The notes below the pieces were generated by a model. It saw only the letters and a program-made list of their open reading frames with translations. It was not told where the DNA came from and did not search any database. Shown here one piece after another: positions 49,245 through 57,783 of a stretch of 64,000 nt of DNA. The stretch is from NCBI GenBank assembly GCA_016787895.1, contig JAEUTN010000010.1:62001-126000 (forward strand). Reading direction: 5' to 3'. The DNA is from Bacteroidia bacterium (lineage in GTDB: Bacteria > Bacteroidota > Bacteroidia > B-17B0 > Aurantibacillaceae). The position numbers and the translations under genes were made by a program. Positions within the stretch are counted from its first letter, which is position 1, and each line of letters opens with the position of its first letter.

Positions 49245-50597
49245 ATGCTAAATTCATATTTAAAAAAGGCCTCTGTGCTTTTACGGTATCGTTTAAACAT
49301 CAGTGAAGATAAAGCCAGCGATCAGGAAATCATTAACACCATTCAAAAAGGCGTGGTGTTTAAAGGCGTGAATTTATGGACCCTGATTTTTGCAATAATC
49401 ATTGCCTCAATAGGTCTGGATGTTAATTCCACCGCAGTGATAATAGGCGCCATGCTGATTTCTCCACTCATGGGACCCATTATGGGAATTGGCCTGGGGG
49501 CCGGTATTGGAAACTTAGCATTGCTTAAAAAAGCAGGGAAAAATTTACTGATTGCCAGTGGTATTGCCCTCATGACTTCAACCACTTATTTTGTACTCTC
49601 ACCCATTCATCTGGCCCAATCGGAATTGCTGGCCCGTACAAGCCCCACCATTTGGGATGTGTTGATTGCTTTTGTTGGCGGCACAGCAGGCATTGTTGCA
49701 AGCACGAGAAAACAATTTAACAACATTATACCGGGCGTGGCCATAGCCACCGCTTTAATGCCCCCGCTTTGTACCGCAGGTTTTGGATTGGCGAATTTGG
49801 AATGGTCCTACTTTTTTGGCGCGCTTTATTTGTACCTCATCAACTCGGTTTTTATAAGCATCGCCACCTTTTTAGCGGTAAGATTTATGAAAATTAATCC
49901 TACTGATGGTTTAAACGGAGCGGCTCAAAAGAAAATACGGAACTGGGTAGGTCTGATTGCTGTTTTAACCATTGTTCCAAGTATTTATCTGGCCTATCGT
50001 TTTGTTTCAAAGGAATATTTTACCCGCAATGCTACCCGCATGATTAACGAAGAACTGGTAAACAAAGGGACCGTAGTTCTGAGCAGAAAAGTAATTGCAG
50101 AAAAAAGAGAGATACAGCTGTTTTTGCTGAAGGAAAAAAACCAGGATTCCATTGTACAAGTGCTGAACTCAAAAACCAAACACTATAACATTTCAGAAGC
50201 CAGAATCATCTTAACACATAAGGATTTAACGAATCTGGGATTAAGTAAAGAAGACCTCATGCGAAAAAATGCCCTTGAACAACTACTCCAAAGGCAGCAA
50301 AACAGGTTGCAGGCGGTTGAGCAGGAAATTTCAGAATTAAAACAGGCAGCTCAATTCGACACGCAATTTATGAACGAAAAGGAGCGTGTCATTCGCGAGT
50401 ATTCCACTTTATTCGGCGCATACAAAGAAATGGGTATCGAAAAAACATTCACTTACACCCCTGATGGTCCGAAAGACACTGTGGTTGCTGCACTTATAAC
50501 ACCTTTCAAACCCCTTTCAAATAAAGAAAAAAAGAACCTGAGCGATTGGCTGAATTTAAAATTCAAACCTTACCAGGTAAAATTAATTTTGAATTAA
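49245..50597 (+). CDS. DUF389 membrane protein
   Basis: A 450-residue protein with the DUF389 core of about five to six helices (about 50-260), including the glycine-rich GAMLISPLMGPIMGIGLG and FVGGTAGIVASTRKQFNNIIPGVAIATALMPPLC. The C-terminal ~190 residues are soluble, mostly helical with a coiled-coil-like part (about 340-375). Function of the family is unknown. ATG 49245 is preferred: the longer frame overlaps the end of the GNAT gene. Confidence 0.88.
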   Translation: MLNSYLKKASVLLRYRLNISEDKASDQEIINTIQKGVVFKGVNLWTLIFAIIIASIGLDVNSTAVIIGAMLISPLMGPIMGIGLGAGIGNLALLKKAGKNLLIASGIALMTSTTYFVLSPIHLAQSELLARTSPTIWDVLIAFVGGTAGIVASTRKQFNNIIPGVAIATALMPPLCTAGFGLANLEWSYFFGALYLYLINSVFISIATFLAVRFMKINPTDGLNGAAQKKIRNWVGLIAVLTIVPSIYLAYRFVSKEYFTRNATRMINEELVNKGTVVLSRKVIAEKREIQLFLLKEKNQDSIVQVLNSKTKHYNISEARIILTHKDLTNLGLSKEDLMRKNALEQLLQRQQNRLQAVEQEISELKQAAQFDTQFMNEKERVIREYSTLFGAYKEMGIEKTFTYTPDGPKDTVVAALITPFKPLSNKEKKNLSDWLNLKFKPYQVKLILN

Positions 50598-50618
50598 TCC
50601 TGTATCAAATAACCCAAT

Positions 50619-51209
50619 ATGTCAGGACACAGCCTGCTCATTGCATCCATAGAAAAACATCTTTCACTGAACACACAGGAGCAACACCGCATTTTACTCG
50701 CATTCACTACACAGTACATTAAAAAGAAAGAGTTTTTTCTCCGTGCCGGTGAGGTGTGCAAACAGGTGGCCTTTGTGTTAAATGGTTGTATGCGATCTTA
50801 TGCGGTCGACGAACAAGGTTTTGAACACAATTTGCAGTTCGCGCCCGAAGGCTGGTGGATCACCGACATGAACAGCATCATTCATGGAACAGCGGCCCGC
50901 CTGAACATCGATGCCATTGAGGACACGCAGGCGCTTTTGCTCAGCCGCGATCAGCAAGAAGGTTTGTTAAAGGAAGTGCCTAAACTCGAACGGTTTTTTC
51001 GCATCATCAGTGAAAAATCAATGGCCGGAAGTCACAAACGTTTGATCGACCAGGTAAGTGTGAATGCACAAACGCGTTACCTTAATTTTTGCGACCAATA
51101 CCCCGGACTTATACAGCGCCTGCCTCAAAAACAAATTGCCTCCTACATTGGGGTGACTCCGGAGTTTTTGAGTAAAATCAAAGCTGAGTTGTTGAGGAGG
51201 AAAGATTAA
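50619..51209 (+). CDS. Crp/Fnr family transcription regulator
   Basis: A 196-residue regulator with an N-terminal cyclic-nucleotide-binding-like beta-roll (about 20-120; FLRAGEVCKQVAFVLNGCMRSY) and a C-terminal helix-turn-helix (LPQKQIASYIGVTPEFLSKIK, about 168-188). The cAMP-contacting residues of true Crp and the Fe-S cysteines of Fnr are not evident, so the ligand is unknown. Bacteroidota have many such proteins. It may act on the pirin and YceI genes downstream, by position only. Confidence 0.85.
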   Translation: MSGHSLLIASIEKHLSLNTQEQHRILLAFTTQYIKKKEFFLRAGEVCKQVAFVLNGCMRSYAVDEQGFEHNLQFAPEGWWITDMNSIIHGTAARLNIDAIEDTQALLLSRDQQEGLLKEVPKLERFFRIISEKSMAGSHKRLIDQVSVNAQTRYLNFCDQYPGLIQRLPQKQIASYIGVTPEFLSKIKAELLRRKD

Positions 51210-51480
51210 CAAATTTGGGCGCATTTCGTGGGCGTGCCCCCGACGAAAAAAACCAAGTTCACACTGGCAGTTTTTTTGTCGGGGTCGGGCTTTACGCTTC
51301 AATCTTTTGTTCGTGCCTCACAAAAGTATTTCCGCTTCAATCCCTCACGCAGATTCTGATTCGCCTACGGCACATGCTCGCTCAAACATCCACTGGATGT
51401 TTGCCGTCCCTCACGCAAGTTCTGATTTGACTTCCGCACAAGTCCGCTCATCCCGCAAATATCAGGAGGACACTGCAAAT
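51210..51480. repeat. Structured intergenic element, likely dispersed repeat
   Basis: No credible gene is present in this 364-nt gap. It holds a long hairpin (CCCCGAC + A7 at 51238-51252 against T7 + GTCGGGG at 51271-51284), a perfect 10-bp inverted repeat around one base (51383-51403), and two copies of TCCCTCACGCA-n-GTTCTGATT-like sequence at 51341 and 51407 (about 23 nt, three differences). From memory, strings like GTGAGGGATTGAAGCGGAAA (here on the minus strand) recur between genes in other Bacteroidota, so this is probably a member of a dispersed family. Confidence 0.6.
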
Positions 51481-51545
51481 TAGTCTCCTTCATAACCTAT
51501 GAAATTTCTTAATCTACATTAATGGAAAGGGACTCTTCCCTACCC

Positions 51546-51553
51546 TAATTTTG
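51546..51553 (+). promoter_or_regulatory. Promoter -7 box of the pirin gene
   Basis: TAATTTTG fits the consensus, 20 nt before the ATG at 51574. No TTTG at the expected -33 distance. Confidence 0.55.
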
Positions 51554-51573
51554 TACCATCAAAAACAATTTAA

Positions 51574-52449
51574 ATGGACAGAAAAGATTTTCTTAAAAAG
51601 GGTTTGCTGGGAACAGGCATGTTTGTGGCAAGCACCGCCGTTCCCAACCTGCTTCAAAACAATATTGATGAGCTGAAGGAACTGGAGATTATTGGCTTTA
51701 ACCATTTACCCACCACCAATTCAAAACTTATGGAAAACAGCATACTGCACAAAGCCGATACCAGAGGTAAGGCCGACCACGGCTGGCTGATGAGTTATCA
51801 CACCTTTAGCTTCGCCAATTATTACAATCCCGATCGCATGCACTTTGGTGCCCTCAGGGTATTGAACGACGATCGTGTAAACCCCGGAATGGGTTTTGGT
51901 ACCCACCCGCACGACAACATGGAAATTATTTCCATTCCACTGGAAGGTGATCTGGAACACAAGGACAGCATGGGCAATGTTGCTGTAATTAAAAACGGCG
52001 ATGTACAAGTGATGAGCGCCGGAACCGGAATTACCCACAGTGAATACAATAAAAACAGTGACCAATTGGTAAAGTTTCTACAGATATGGGTGTTTCCGAA
52101 CAAACGCAATGTTGCACCGCGTTACGACCAAATCACCTTAAAAGCGGCTGACCGGCACAACCAATTGCAACAAATTGTGTCGCCCAACCCAAACGACGCC
52201 GGAGCCTGGATTCATCAAGACGCCTGGTTTCATTTAAGCAAAATGGACGCCGGTAAAAAGTTAAGTTACACGCTTAAGAAAAACGGAAACGGTCTGTATG
52301 CCTTTGTATTGAGTGGTGACCTGAAACTCAACGGACAATTGCTTAACACCCGCGATGGTTTTGGCATCTGGAACACCGAAGCATTTGAACTGGAAGCCGT
52401 TTCAGGAACCGAAGTGCTTCTGATGGAAGTGCCAATGGCGATACAATAA
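51574..52449 (+). CDS. Pirin family protein with Tat-like N-terminal leader
   Basis: A 291-residue bicupin. The pirin N-terminal cupin (about 70-175) carries the metal-binding histidines in FGTHPHDNMEIIS and the glutamate of AGTGITHSEYN; the second cupin covers about 205-288. Bacterial pirins act as quercetin dioxygenases or redox-sensing partners, usually in the cytoplasm. Here residues 1-30 (MDRKDFLKKGLLGTGMFVAS) resemble a Tat signal, with RK in place of the twin arginine, so export is possible. The YceI gene follows 243 nt downstream on the same strand. Confidence 0.9.
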   Translation: MDRKDFLKKGLLGTGMFVASTAVPNLLQNNIDELKELEIIGFNHLPTTNSKLMENSILHKADTRGKADHGWLMSYHTFSFANYYNPDRMHFGALRVLNDDRVNPGMGFGTHPHDNMEIISIPLEGDLEHKDSMGNVAVIKNGDVQVMSAGTGITHSEYNKNSDQLVKFLQIWVFPNKRNVAPRYDQITLKAADRHNQLQQIVSPNPNDAGAWIHQDAWFHLSKMDAGKKLSYTLKKNGNGLYAFVLSGDLKLNGQLLNTRDGFGIWNTEAFELEAVSGTEVLLMEVPMAIQ

Positions 52450-52692
52450 GTTAAAATTAAAAAGTCAAAAGCTAAAAGTCAAAAGAAGAAAATCAAAAAA
52501 AGTCGGCAAATGCAGTTGCCTGCGTTAGGGATGCGTAGGGTTTAGCCACCGCAGGGCCGCCATTTCGGCGGACCGAGGAGGCCGAAGCGAAGCGAAGCCC
52601 AAAGCAGCCCGGCGGCTGTCGACGAGAGGAGACAGGCGAACGCCCATATAATCAATAAAAAACCAAATCATAAAATAAAAACCAAAAACAAA
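52450..52692. repeat. AT-rich then GC-rich intergenic element with hairpins
   Basis: No gene seen. 52455-52500 holds AAAAGTCAAAAG-type tandem units. 52505-52650 is much richer in GC than its surroundings and has stems GGCAA/TTGCC (52505-52520), CCGCC/GGCGG (52557-52571) and CTGTC/GACAG (52616-52635), plus three GAAGC units. GCGTTAGGGAT in it is close to GCGTGAGGGAT on the minus strand of the element at 51210, hinting at related repeat families. Confidence 0.5.
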
Positions 52693-53223
52693 ATGAGCAA
52701 ATTAAACTGGAACTTAGACACAGCGCACAGCGAGGTGAACTTCAAGGTGAAACACATGATGATTACCAACGTGAATGGAAAGTTCACCAACTTTGATGTG
52801 AAAGCCACCTCGGAAAACGAAAACTTTGAAAACCCTGAAATTGAATTCACGGCCAACACCGCTTCCATTCACACGGGTTCAGAACAACGCGATCAACATT
52901 TAAAATCGGCGGACTTTTTCGATTCAGAAAAATTTCCTGAATTGCATTTCAAATCCAAATCCTTCAGAAAAACAGGGGATGGAGAATATCAGCTCGATGG
53001 AGACATGAAAATTAAGGACGTAGTAAAACCCGTGAGTTTTAAAATTGAACACAGCGGTTTACAAAAAGACCCCTGGGGGAACATGAAAGCCGGTTTCAGC
53101 ATTGAAGGTAAAATTAACCGCAAGGACTTTGGATTGACCTGGAATGCAGCCCTGGAAAGTGGTGGTGTGCTGGTGAGCGAAGATGTAAAACTGAATGCCG
53201 AAATTCAGTTGGCAAAAGCCTGA
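52693..53223 (+). CDS. YceI family lipid-binding protein
   Basis: A 176-residue lipocalin-like protein of the YceI family, which binds isoprenoid or other long lipids. Typical elements are the opening WNLDTAHSEVNFKVKHMMITNVNG, HTGSEQRDQHLKSADFFD and DFGLTWNAALESGGVLVSEDV. There is no signal peptide, unlike E. coli YceI, so it should be cytoplasmic. YceI and pirin genes often sit together; here they are separated by the GC-rich element. Confidence 0.93.
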   Translation: MSKLNWNLDTAHSEVNFKVKHMMITNVNGKFTNFDVKATSENENFENPEIEFTANTASIHTGSEQRDQHLKSADFFDSEKFPELHFKSKSFRKTGDGEYQLDGDMKIKDVVKPVSFKIEHSGLQKDPWGNMKAGFSIEGKINRKDFGLTWNAALESGGVLVSEDVKLNAEIQLAKA

Positions 53224-53241
53224 TTCAAATTTTCTATTTAG

Positions 53242-53269
53242 AAACCTCTCTTTTAAGGGAGGTTTTTTT
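53242..53269 (+). terminator. Rho-independent terminator after YceI
   Basis: Stem AAACCTCTC with GGGAGGTTT (one G-U pair), loop TTTTAA, followed by a T run. Its tail overlaps the stop codon of the convergent NUDIX gene. Confidence 0.85.
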
Positions 53270-53699
53270 ATGCCCTGAAACGGTCGATGATCATATTGAC
53301 CACTTTTTTATCGATTACCAAACTCACATCCAAATCTTTTAGCTTTGAAAGTGGTATCCAGCGAAACACCTGCTTTTTGTCTCCGTGTGAATGCAGGTCC
53401 TTTAATTTTTCGGGATTAATCGGATTGACAAGATAATACACCGAAATCACCTGGATATTGGGGTCAAAAGCCGAAGGCACATAAAAATCGGTGGTGTAAA
53501 AATGGCCGGTAATGTCCACCTTCAGGGTGAGCTCTTCAAAAAATTCCCGTTGCAGGCATTCAATGGTTCCTTCCCCAAACTCCAATCCTCCGCCTGGAAA
53601 TTTGGTTATGGGCTTACCCATCACCACTTCATCTGAAACCAAAACGGCGTCCTCATGTATCAGTACACCGTATACCCGAATAATGAATTTATTAGCCAT
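53268..53699 (-). CDS. NUDIX hydrolase
   Basis: A 143-residue single-domain NUDIX protein that hydrolyses a nucleoside-diphosphate-linked compound. The Nudix box is complete: GGGLEFGEGTIECLQREFFEEL with the catalytic R-E-x-x-E-E pattern (here split as positions ~35-56). The substrate cannot be told. It is flanked by a convergent terminator and a divergent promoter. Confidence 0.92.
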   Translation of the reverse strand: MANKFIIRVYGVLIHEDAVLVSDEVVMGKPITKFPGGGLEFGEGTIECLQREFFEELTLKVDITGHFYTTDFYVPSAFDPNIQVISVYYLVNPINPEKLKDLHSHGDKKQVFRWIPLSKLKDLDVSLVIDKKVVNMIIDRFRA

Positions 53700-53753
53700 A
53701 AATTAAAGTTACAGTATAAAAAAGGAAAACACAAGCGAAATTCAGGAACAATT

Positions 53754-53785
53754 TTTGGTCTCCAGCCTAAAATCGCCTAGCTTTG
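53754..53785 (+). promoter_or_regulatory. Consensus Bacteroidota promoter
   Basis: TTTG (53754-53757), exactly 20 nt, TAGCTTTG (53778-53785). Transcription should start near 53792, where a TTG start codon begins. This excludes a TTG at 53783, which lies in the -7 box. Confidence 0.88.
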
Positions 53786-53791
53786 GAAGGA

Positions 53792-54316
53792 TTGAAAAAA
53801 ATACTGGCCATAGGGGTTTTACTATTACTGCTGATGATCAGCGGCTCGCATTTTATGTTTGTGCGTTACGTAAAATCCCAAAAACACCATTTCAGGGCGC
53901 AGGTGCTTAAATCAGGCAGCAAAGAGGTGTTTGCCTTCACTATGCCAAGCTCAGCCCTTTACAAAGATAGTAAGGGATTGGAGTGGAAGGACAAGGGAAA
54001 AGAACTCGTTTTAAACGGAACCTACCATGAAATTATTAAGATCACCTGCAAAAATGGTATCGCTACGCTTTTACTGATTCCTGATGAATTGGAAAACCAA
54101 CTCTTTTCAGATTACTTTAGCCTCCGCAAGCACGATGCCGGCTCATTGCCCGGCACTCTGCTTTATTTTATGGGCATCCTGTATTTTCAGGAGTTAAATG
54201 ATAGCCTGTGTGTTATGAAAGAGGTTCTGCTTCAATGCATTCAAAGAGAACCTTCTTTTAACTTAAGTTCTTACACTGAAAAAATCATCAAACCTCCCCT
54301 GTTCAGGATTTTCTGA
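53792..54316 (+). CDS. Small membrane-anchored protein, function unknown
   Basis: A 174-residue protein starting at TTG 53792 (MKKILAIGVLLLLLMISGS), chosen from the promoter position. Residues 4-24 are one membrane helix or an uncleaved signal. The soluble part has a beta-rich section (about 35-105; EVFAFTMPSSALY, GKELVLNGTYHEI) and a helical end. I recognise no family. It lies 46 nt before a TonB-dependent receptor on the same strand and is probably co-transcribed, so it may assist metal or heme uptake; that is inference from position only. Confidence 0.6.
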   Translation: MKKILAIGVLLLLLMISGSHFMFVRYVKSQKHHFRAQVLKSGSKEVFAFTMPSSALYKDSKGLEWKDKGKELVLNGTYHEIIKITCKNGIATLLLIPDELENQLFSDYFSLRKHDAGSLPGTLLYFMGILYFQELNDSLCVMKEVLLQCIQREPSFNLSSYTEKIIKPPLFRIF

Positions 54317-54362
54317 TAATCCGTTTCGAACACTTTTTGATTTTATTTCAATAACATTTAAC

Positions 54363-56804
54363 ATGAAAAAATTTATCTTTTCATGGTGTGTGCTATGCAT
54401 CGTTTCCTTGCATGCGCAAACCATTACGGTAAGCGACCATTCGAGTCGTGAACCCATAAGTAACGTCGTTATTTACGACAAAAACAACGTTACCGTTATT
54501 ACTGACTCCAGAGGGAAGGCAGACCTGAGCACCCTGGATAAAAATTCACAGATTACTCTATCGCACAGTGCTTACCAAACCTACGTGCTCAGTGATGAAG
54601 AAAAACAAGGTCAAATCATTAACATACGGCTGATTCAAAAAAGTGTGGTGTTAGACGAGGTTATACTCTCCGCTAATCGCTTTGCTGAACATAAAATTGA
54701 TGTTCCTTATTCTGTTATGGTTATCCCCCAAAAGGAGATTGAATTCAGCAATCAACAAACCAGCGCCGATCTTTTACAAAACACCGGGGCCGTGTTTGTG
54801 CAGAAAAGCCAGATGGGCGGTGGCAGTCCGGTATTGAGAGGTTTTGAAGCCAATAAGGTGCTGATTGTAGTAGATGGTGTACGCATGAACAACGCCATTT
54901 ACCGCGGAGGGCATTTACAGGATATTATAACGCTTGATGCCAACATGCTTGAACGCACTGAGGTTTTGTTCGGGCCTGCCTCCACCATTTATGGAAGCGA
55001 TGCCCTGGGAGGTGTTATGCACTTTTATACTAAAAACGCGAGGTTTTCGGTGACTGACCAACTTGAGGTGAACACCAATGCCTTTGCCCGCTATTCCAGC
55101 GCCAACATGGAAAAAACAGGACATCTGGATGTAAATCTGGGATGGAAAAATTTCGCCTCCCTCACAAACATCACTTACTCCGGCTTCGACGACCTGATGA
55201 GTGGCAGCAACAAATTAGCCGGCACATCAAGTTCGTGGGATAGAAATTACTATGCCGGACGATATGAAACGCTTACTTCACCCGGAGGCACAAAAGTGAT
55301 GCGCGATACCATGATCAAAAACCCAAACAACAATTTACAAGTTGGAACCGCCTATTCTCAGCTGGACCTCATGCAGCGTTTTGCACTAAGAACCGGAGCG
55401 CATCTTACGCACAATCTTAATTTTCAATACAGCCAATCCTCTGATATTCCTCGGTACGATCGTTTAACGGAAATGAATGCGCAGGGAAAATTAAAGTTTG
55501 CCGAGTGGTATTATGGTCCCCAAACCCGTTTACTGGCCGCTTACACGCTTAATTTTGACAAACACGGTTTATTGAGCGATAACCTGAGGGTGATTGGAGC
55601 GTACCAGAAAATTCAACAGGACAGAATCTCCCGGAATTTTCAAAGTAACAACCGTAAAACACAAATGGAAGACGTTAGTGTGATTTCCCTGAATGTTGAT
55701 GCCTATAAAAAAATGGCTCTGAAACACGAGTTCAGGTATGGAGCTGAACTTCAACTGAACAATGTTGTGTCAACTGCCAATACGATGCAACTCATTACGG
55801 GCGATGTTCAACCGGCTCAAACGCGGTATGCCGACGGAGGTAATACCATGAATACAATGGGCCTTTATGTATCGGATGCCTGGGAGCTTGATGAAAATTT
55901 TGTGATCAGCGGTGGCCTGAGATTTACGATGAACCAACTCGTTTCAGAATTTAAGGACACCACGTTTGTAAAATTTCCCTTCACCACAGCTGAGCAAAAC
56001 AACAGCGCACTTACCGGAAACCTGGGTTTTACCTGGAAGGAGGACAATGATTATAAGGTGAGTTTGTTAATGAACACGGGATTCAGAACACCCAACATCG
56101 ACGACATGAGCAAGGTGTTCGAAAGCAGCAACAGTATTTTAATTGTTCCGAACCCGGATGCCAAACCGGAGTACGCCACAAATTTTGAACTAAACATGAG
56201 TAAGGTAATGGGTGGTAAATTTAAATTTGATGTTACCGGTTTTTACACCTTGCTTGAGAAGGCCCTGGTACAAGCGGATTTTGTATTCAACGGAAACGAT
56301 ACCGCGGTTGTAAATGGCGACACCATGAGGGTTCAGGCCATGCAAAATAAAAATTCGGCATACATCTATGGATTTTCAGCGGGAGCTCAATTTGATTTTA
56401 ATGCAAAACTCTCCTTTAAAACCATACTCAATTATACCTACGGGCGCTATTCTGATGTGAATACCAACAGCGTAAGTCCATTGGACCACATTCCTCCGGT
56501 ATTTGGACAAACCAGCCTGATTTTTAAGGAGAAAAACATGGATGCAGAGTTTTTTGTAAGGTATAACGGCTCAAAAAAACTTTCGGATTACAGCACCAGC
56601 GGCGAAGATAACCTTCAATACGCTACGCCCAATGGCATGCCGGGTTGGTTTACCCTGAATCTGCGTTTGGGTTATAGTTTTACCAAAAACTTCCGTGTGA
56701 ACGCCGCTTGTGAGAACATTAGCGACAACCGCTTCAGGGTGTTTGCAAGCGGGGTGAATGCACCTGGACGTAATTTTATAATAAGTTTACGTTATAAAAT
56801 CTGA
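54363..56804 (+). CDS. TonB-dependent receptor, possibly hemin/hemoprotein type
   Basis: An 813-residue outer-membrane receptor. Signal peptide 1-19, then a carboxypeptidase-regulatory-like domain (about 20-95), a plug domain (about 110-225; SPVLRGFEANKVLIVVDGVRMNNA, VEVLFGPASTIYGSDALGG-like) and a barrel (about 230-813) ending in FIISLRYKI. The plug strongly resembles Bacteroidota receptors annotated for hemoglobin or heme, but no FRAP/NPNL box was found, so the ligand is open. Transport energy comes from TonB-ExbBD, not encoded here. Followed by a terminator. Confidence 0.9.
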   Translation: MKKFIFSWCVLCIVSLHAQTITVSDHSSREPISNVVIYDKNNVTVITDSRGKADLSTLDKNSQITLSHSAYQTYVLSDEEKQGQIINIRLIQKSVVLDEVILSANRFAEHKIDVPYSVMVIPQKEIEFSNQQTSADLLQNTGAVFVQKSQMGGGSPVLRGFEANKVLIVVDGVRMNNAIYRGGHLQDIITLDANMLERTEVLFGPASTIYGSDALGGVMHFYTKNARFSVTDQLEVNTNAFARYSSANMEKTGHLDVNLGWKNFASLTNITYSGFDDLMSGSNKLAGTSSSWDRNYYAGRYETLTSPGGTKVMRDTMIKNPNNNLQVGTAYSQLDLMQRFALRTGAHLTHNLNFQYSQSSDIPRYDRLTEMNAQGKLKFAEWYYGPQTRLLAAYTLNFDKHGLLSDNLRVIGAYQKIQQDRISRNFQSNNRKTQMEDVSVISLNVDAYKKMALKHEFRYGAELQLNNVVSTANTMQLITGDVQPAQTRYADGGNTMNTMGLYVSDAWELDENFVISGGLRFTMNQLVSEFKDTTFVKFPFTTAEQNNSALTGNLGFTWKEDNDYKVSLLMNTGFRTPNIDDMSKVFESSNSILIVPNPDAKPEYATNFELNMSKVMGGKFKFDVTGFYTLLEKALVQADFVFNGNDTAVVNGDTMRVQAMQNKNSAYIYGFSAGAQFDFNAKLSFKTILNYTYGRYSDVNTNSVSPLDHIPPVFGQTSLIFKEKNMDAEFFVRYNGSKKLSDYSTSGEDNLQYATPNGMPGWFTLNLRLGYSFTKNFRVNAACENISDNRFRVFASGVNAPGRNFIISLRYKI

Positions 56805-56823
56805 AACTAATTATTTAAATAGT

Positions 56824-56853
56824 AAGGGCTGTCAACACTCGACAGCCCTTTAT
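56824..56853 (+). terminator. Rho-independent terminator after the TonB receptor
   Basis: A perfect 10-bp stem AAGGGCTGTC/GACAGCCCTT with a 7-nt loop, followed by a short T run (TTTA). Confidence 0.85.
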
Positions 56854-56878
56854 CGCCCATCTTTATATCAATTATCCA

Positions 56879-56886
56879 TACATTTG
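56879..56886 (+). promoter_or_regulatory. Promoter -7 box of the TauE/SafE gene
   Basis: TACATTTG is a full TAnnTTTG match. The ATG at 56894 is only 7 nt downstream, suggesting a leaderless message. The -33 region is weak. Confidence 0.55.
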
Positions 56887-56893
56887 TCGGGGT

Positions 56894-57667
56894 ATGGAAT
56901 TTCTCTTAATTGGACTGGTATCGCTGATTGCCTCCGGCCTTACGTTTTTCTCCGGCTTCGGGCTTGGCACTATTTTATTACCGGTATTTGCCTTGTTTTT
57001 TCCGCTTGAACTGGCCATTTCTCTCACAGCCATTGTTCATTTGCTCAACAATCTCTTTAAACTTCTGCTCACCTACCGTCACGGAAACACCAGGGTGGTT
57101 TTAACCTTTGGTCTGCCGGCTCTGTTCAGCGCTTTTATTGGTGCTTATGTGCTGCAAAACCTGAGCGGATTAGCGCCTTTGCATACCTACCAGCTCGGCG
57201 ACAAAACATTTGAAATCAGCCCCCTTAAACTGGTCATCGCCTCCCTCCTGTTTTTTTTCTCCTTAATGGAATTGTTGCCCGGGTTTAAGAAACTGCAATT
57301 TTCTCCAAAGTACCTTGCTCCCGGCGGACTACTCAGTGGTTTTTTTGGGGGCTTAACCGGAAATCAGGGGGCCCTACGCAGTGCTTTTCTGCTTCGCGCC
57401 GGTTTAAGCAAAGAAAGTTTTATTGCCAGCGGGGTAATGATTGCCTGCATGATTGATGTTTCGAGGCTCAGCGTGTATTCGGGACACTTTCCTGATTTTA
57501 GTGATCTTAAAACGTTCAGCCTTCTGCTTTGTGCCGTATTATCAGCGTTTTTAGGGGCCCTTTGGGGCAACCTGCTCGTAAAAAAGATAACCATCAATAG
57601 TCTGCAGATTTTGGTTTCGGTGTTTTTAATTGTTTTCTCGGTTCTGCTCGGAATAGGTATTCTTTAG
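56894..57667 (+). CDS. TauE/SafE family anion permease
   Basis: A 257-residue membrane protein with about eight helices in two halves. Family motifs are the first loop SGFGLGTILLPVFALFFP with LAISLTAIVHLLNNLFK, and in the second half GGLLSGFFGGLTGNQGALRSAFLL. Members export sulfite, sulfoacetate or other organic anions, or remain unassigned. No sulfur-metabolism gene is nearby, so the substrate is unknown. Confidence 0.9.
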   Translation: MEFLLIGLVSLIASGLTFFSGFGLGTILLPVFALFFPLELAISLTAIVHLLNNLFKLLLTYRHGNTRVVLTFGLPALFSAFIGAYVLQNLSGLAPLHTYQLGDKTFEISPLKLVIASLLFFFSLMELLPGFKKLQFSPKYLAPGGLLSGFFGGLTGNQGALRSAFLLRAGLSKESFIASGVMIACMIDVSRLSVYSGHFPDFSDLKTFSLLLCAVLSAFLGALWGNLLVKKITINSLQILVSVFLIVFSVLLGIGIL

Positions 57668-57728
57668 GAGGAATATAAGGTAAGAAGTGACTTTTATCAT
57701 TTAATTTTATAAAAATCCTTCTTCCTGT

Positions 57729-57761
57729 TTTGTTTCAGTTCTCAGGCAATTTGTATTTTTG
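57729..57761 (+). promoter_or_regulatory. Consensus promoter of the barrel gene at 57784
   Basis: TTTG (57729-57732), 21 nt, TATTTTTG (57754-57761). The ATG is 22 nt downstream. Confidence 0.8.
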
Positions 57762-57783
57762 ACAGGAACAAACACTACTGATC

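Noticed and set aside
51215..51430. Open frame of ~70 residues after the Crp/Fnr gene
   Set aside because: Lies in the hairpin-rich repeat element, overlaps inverted repeats and shows no domain or start signal.
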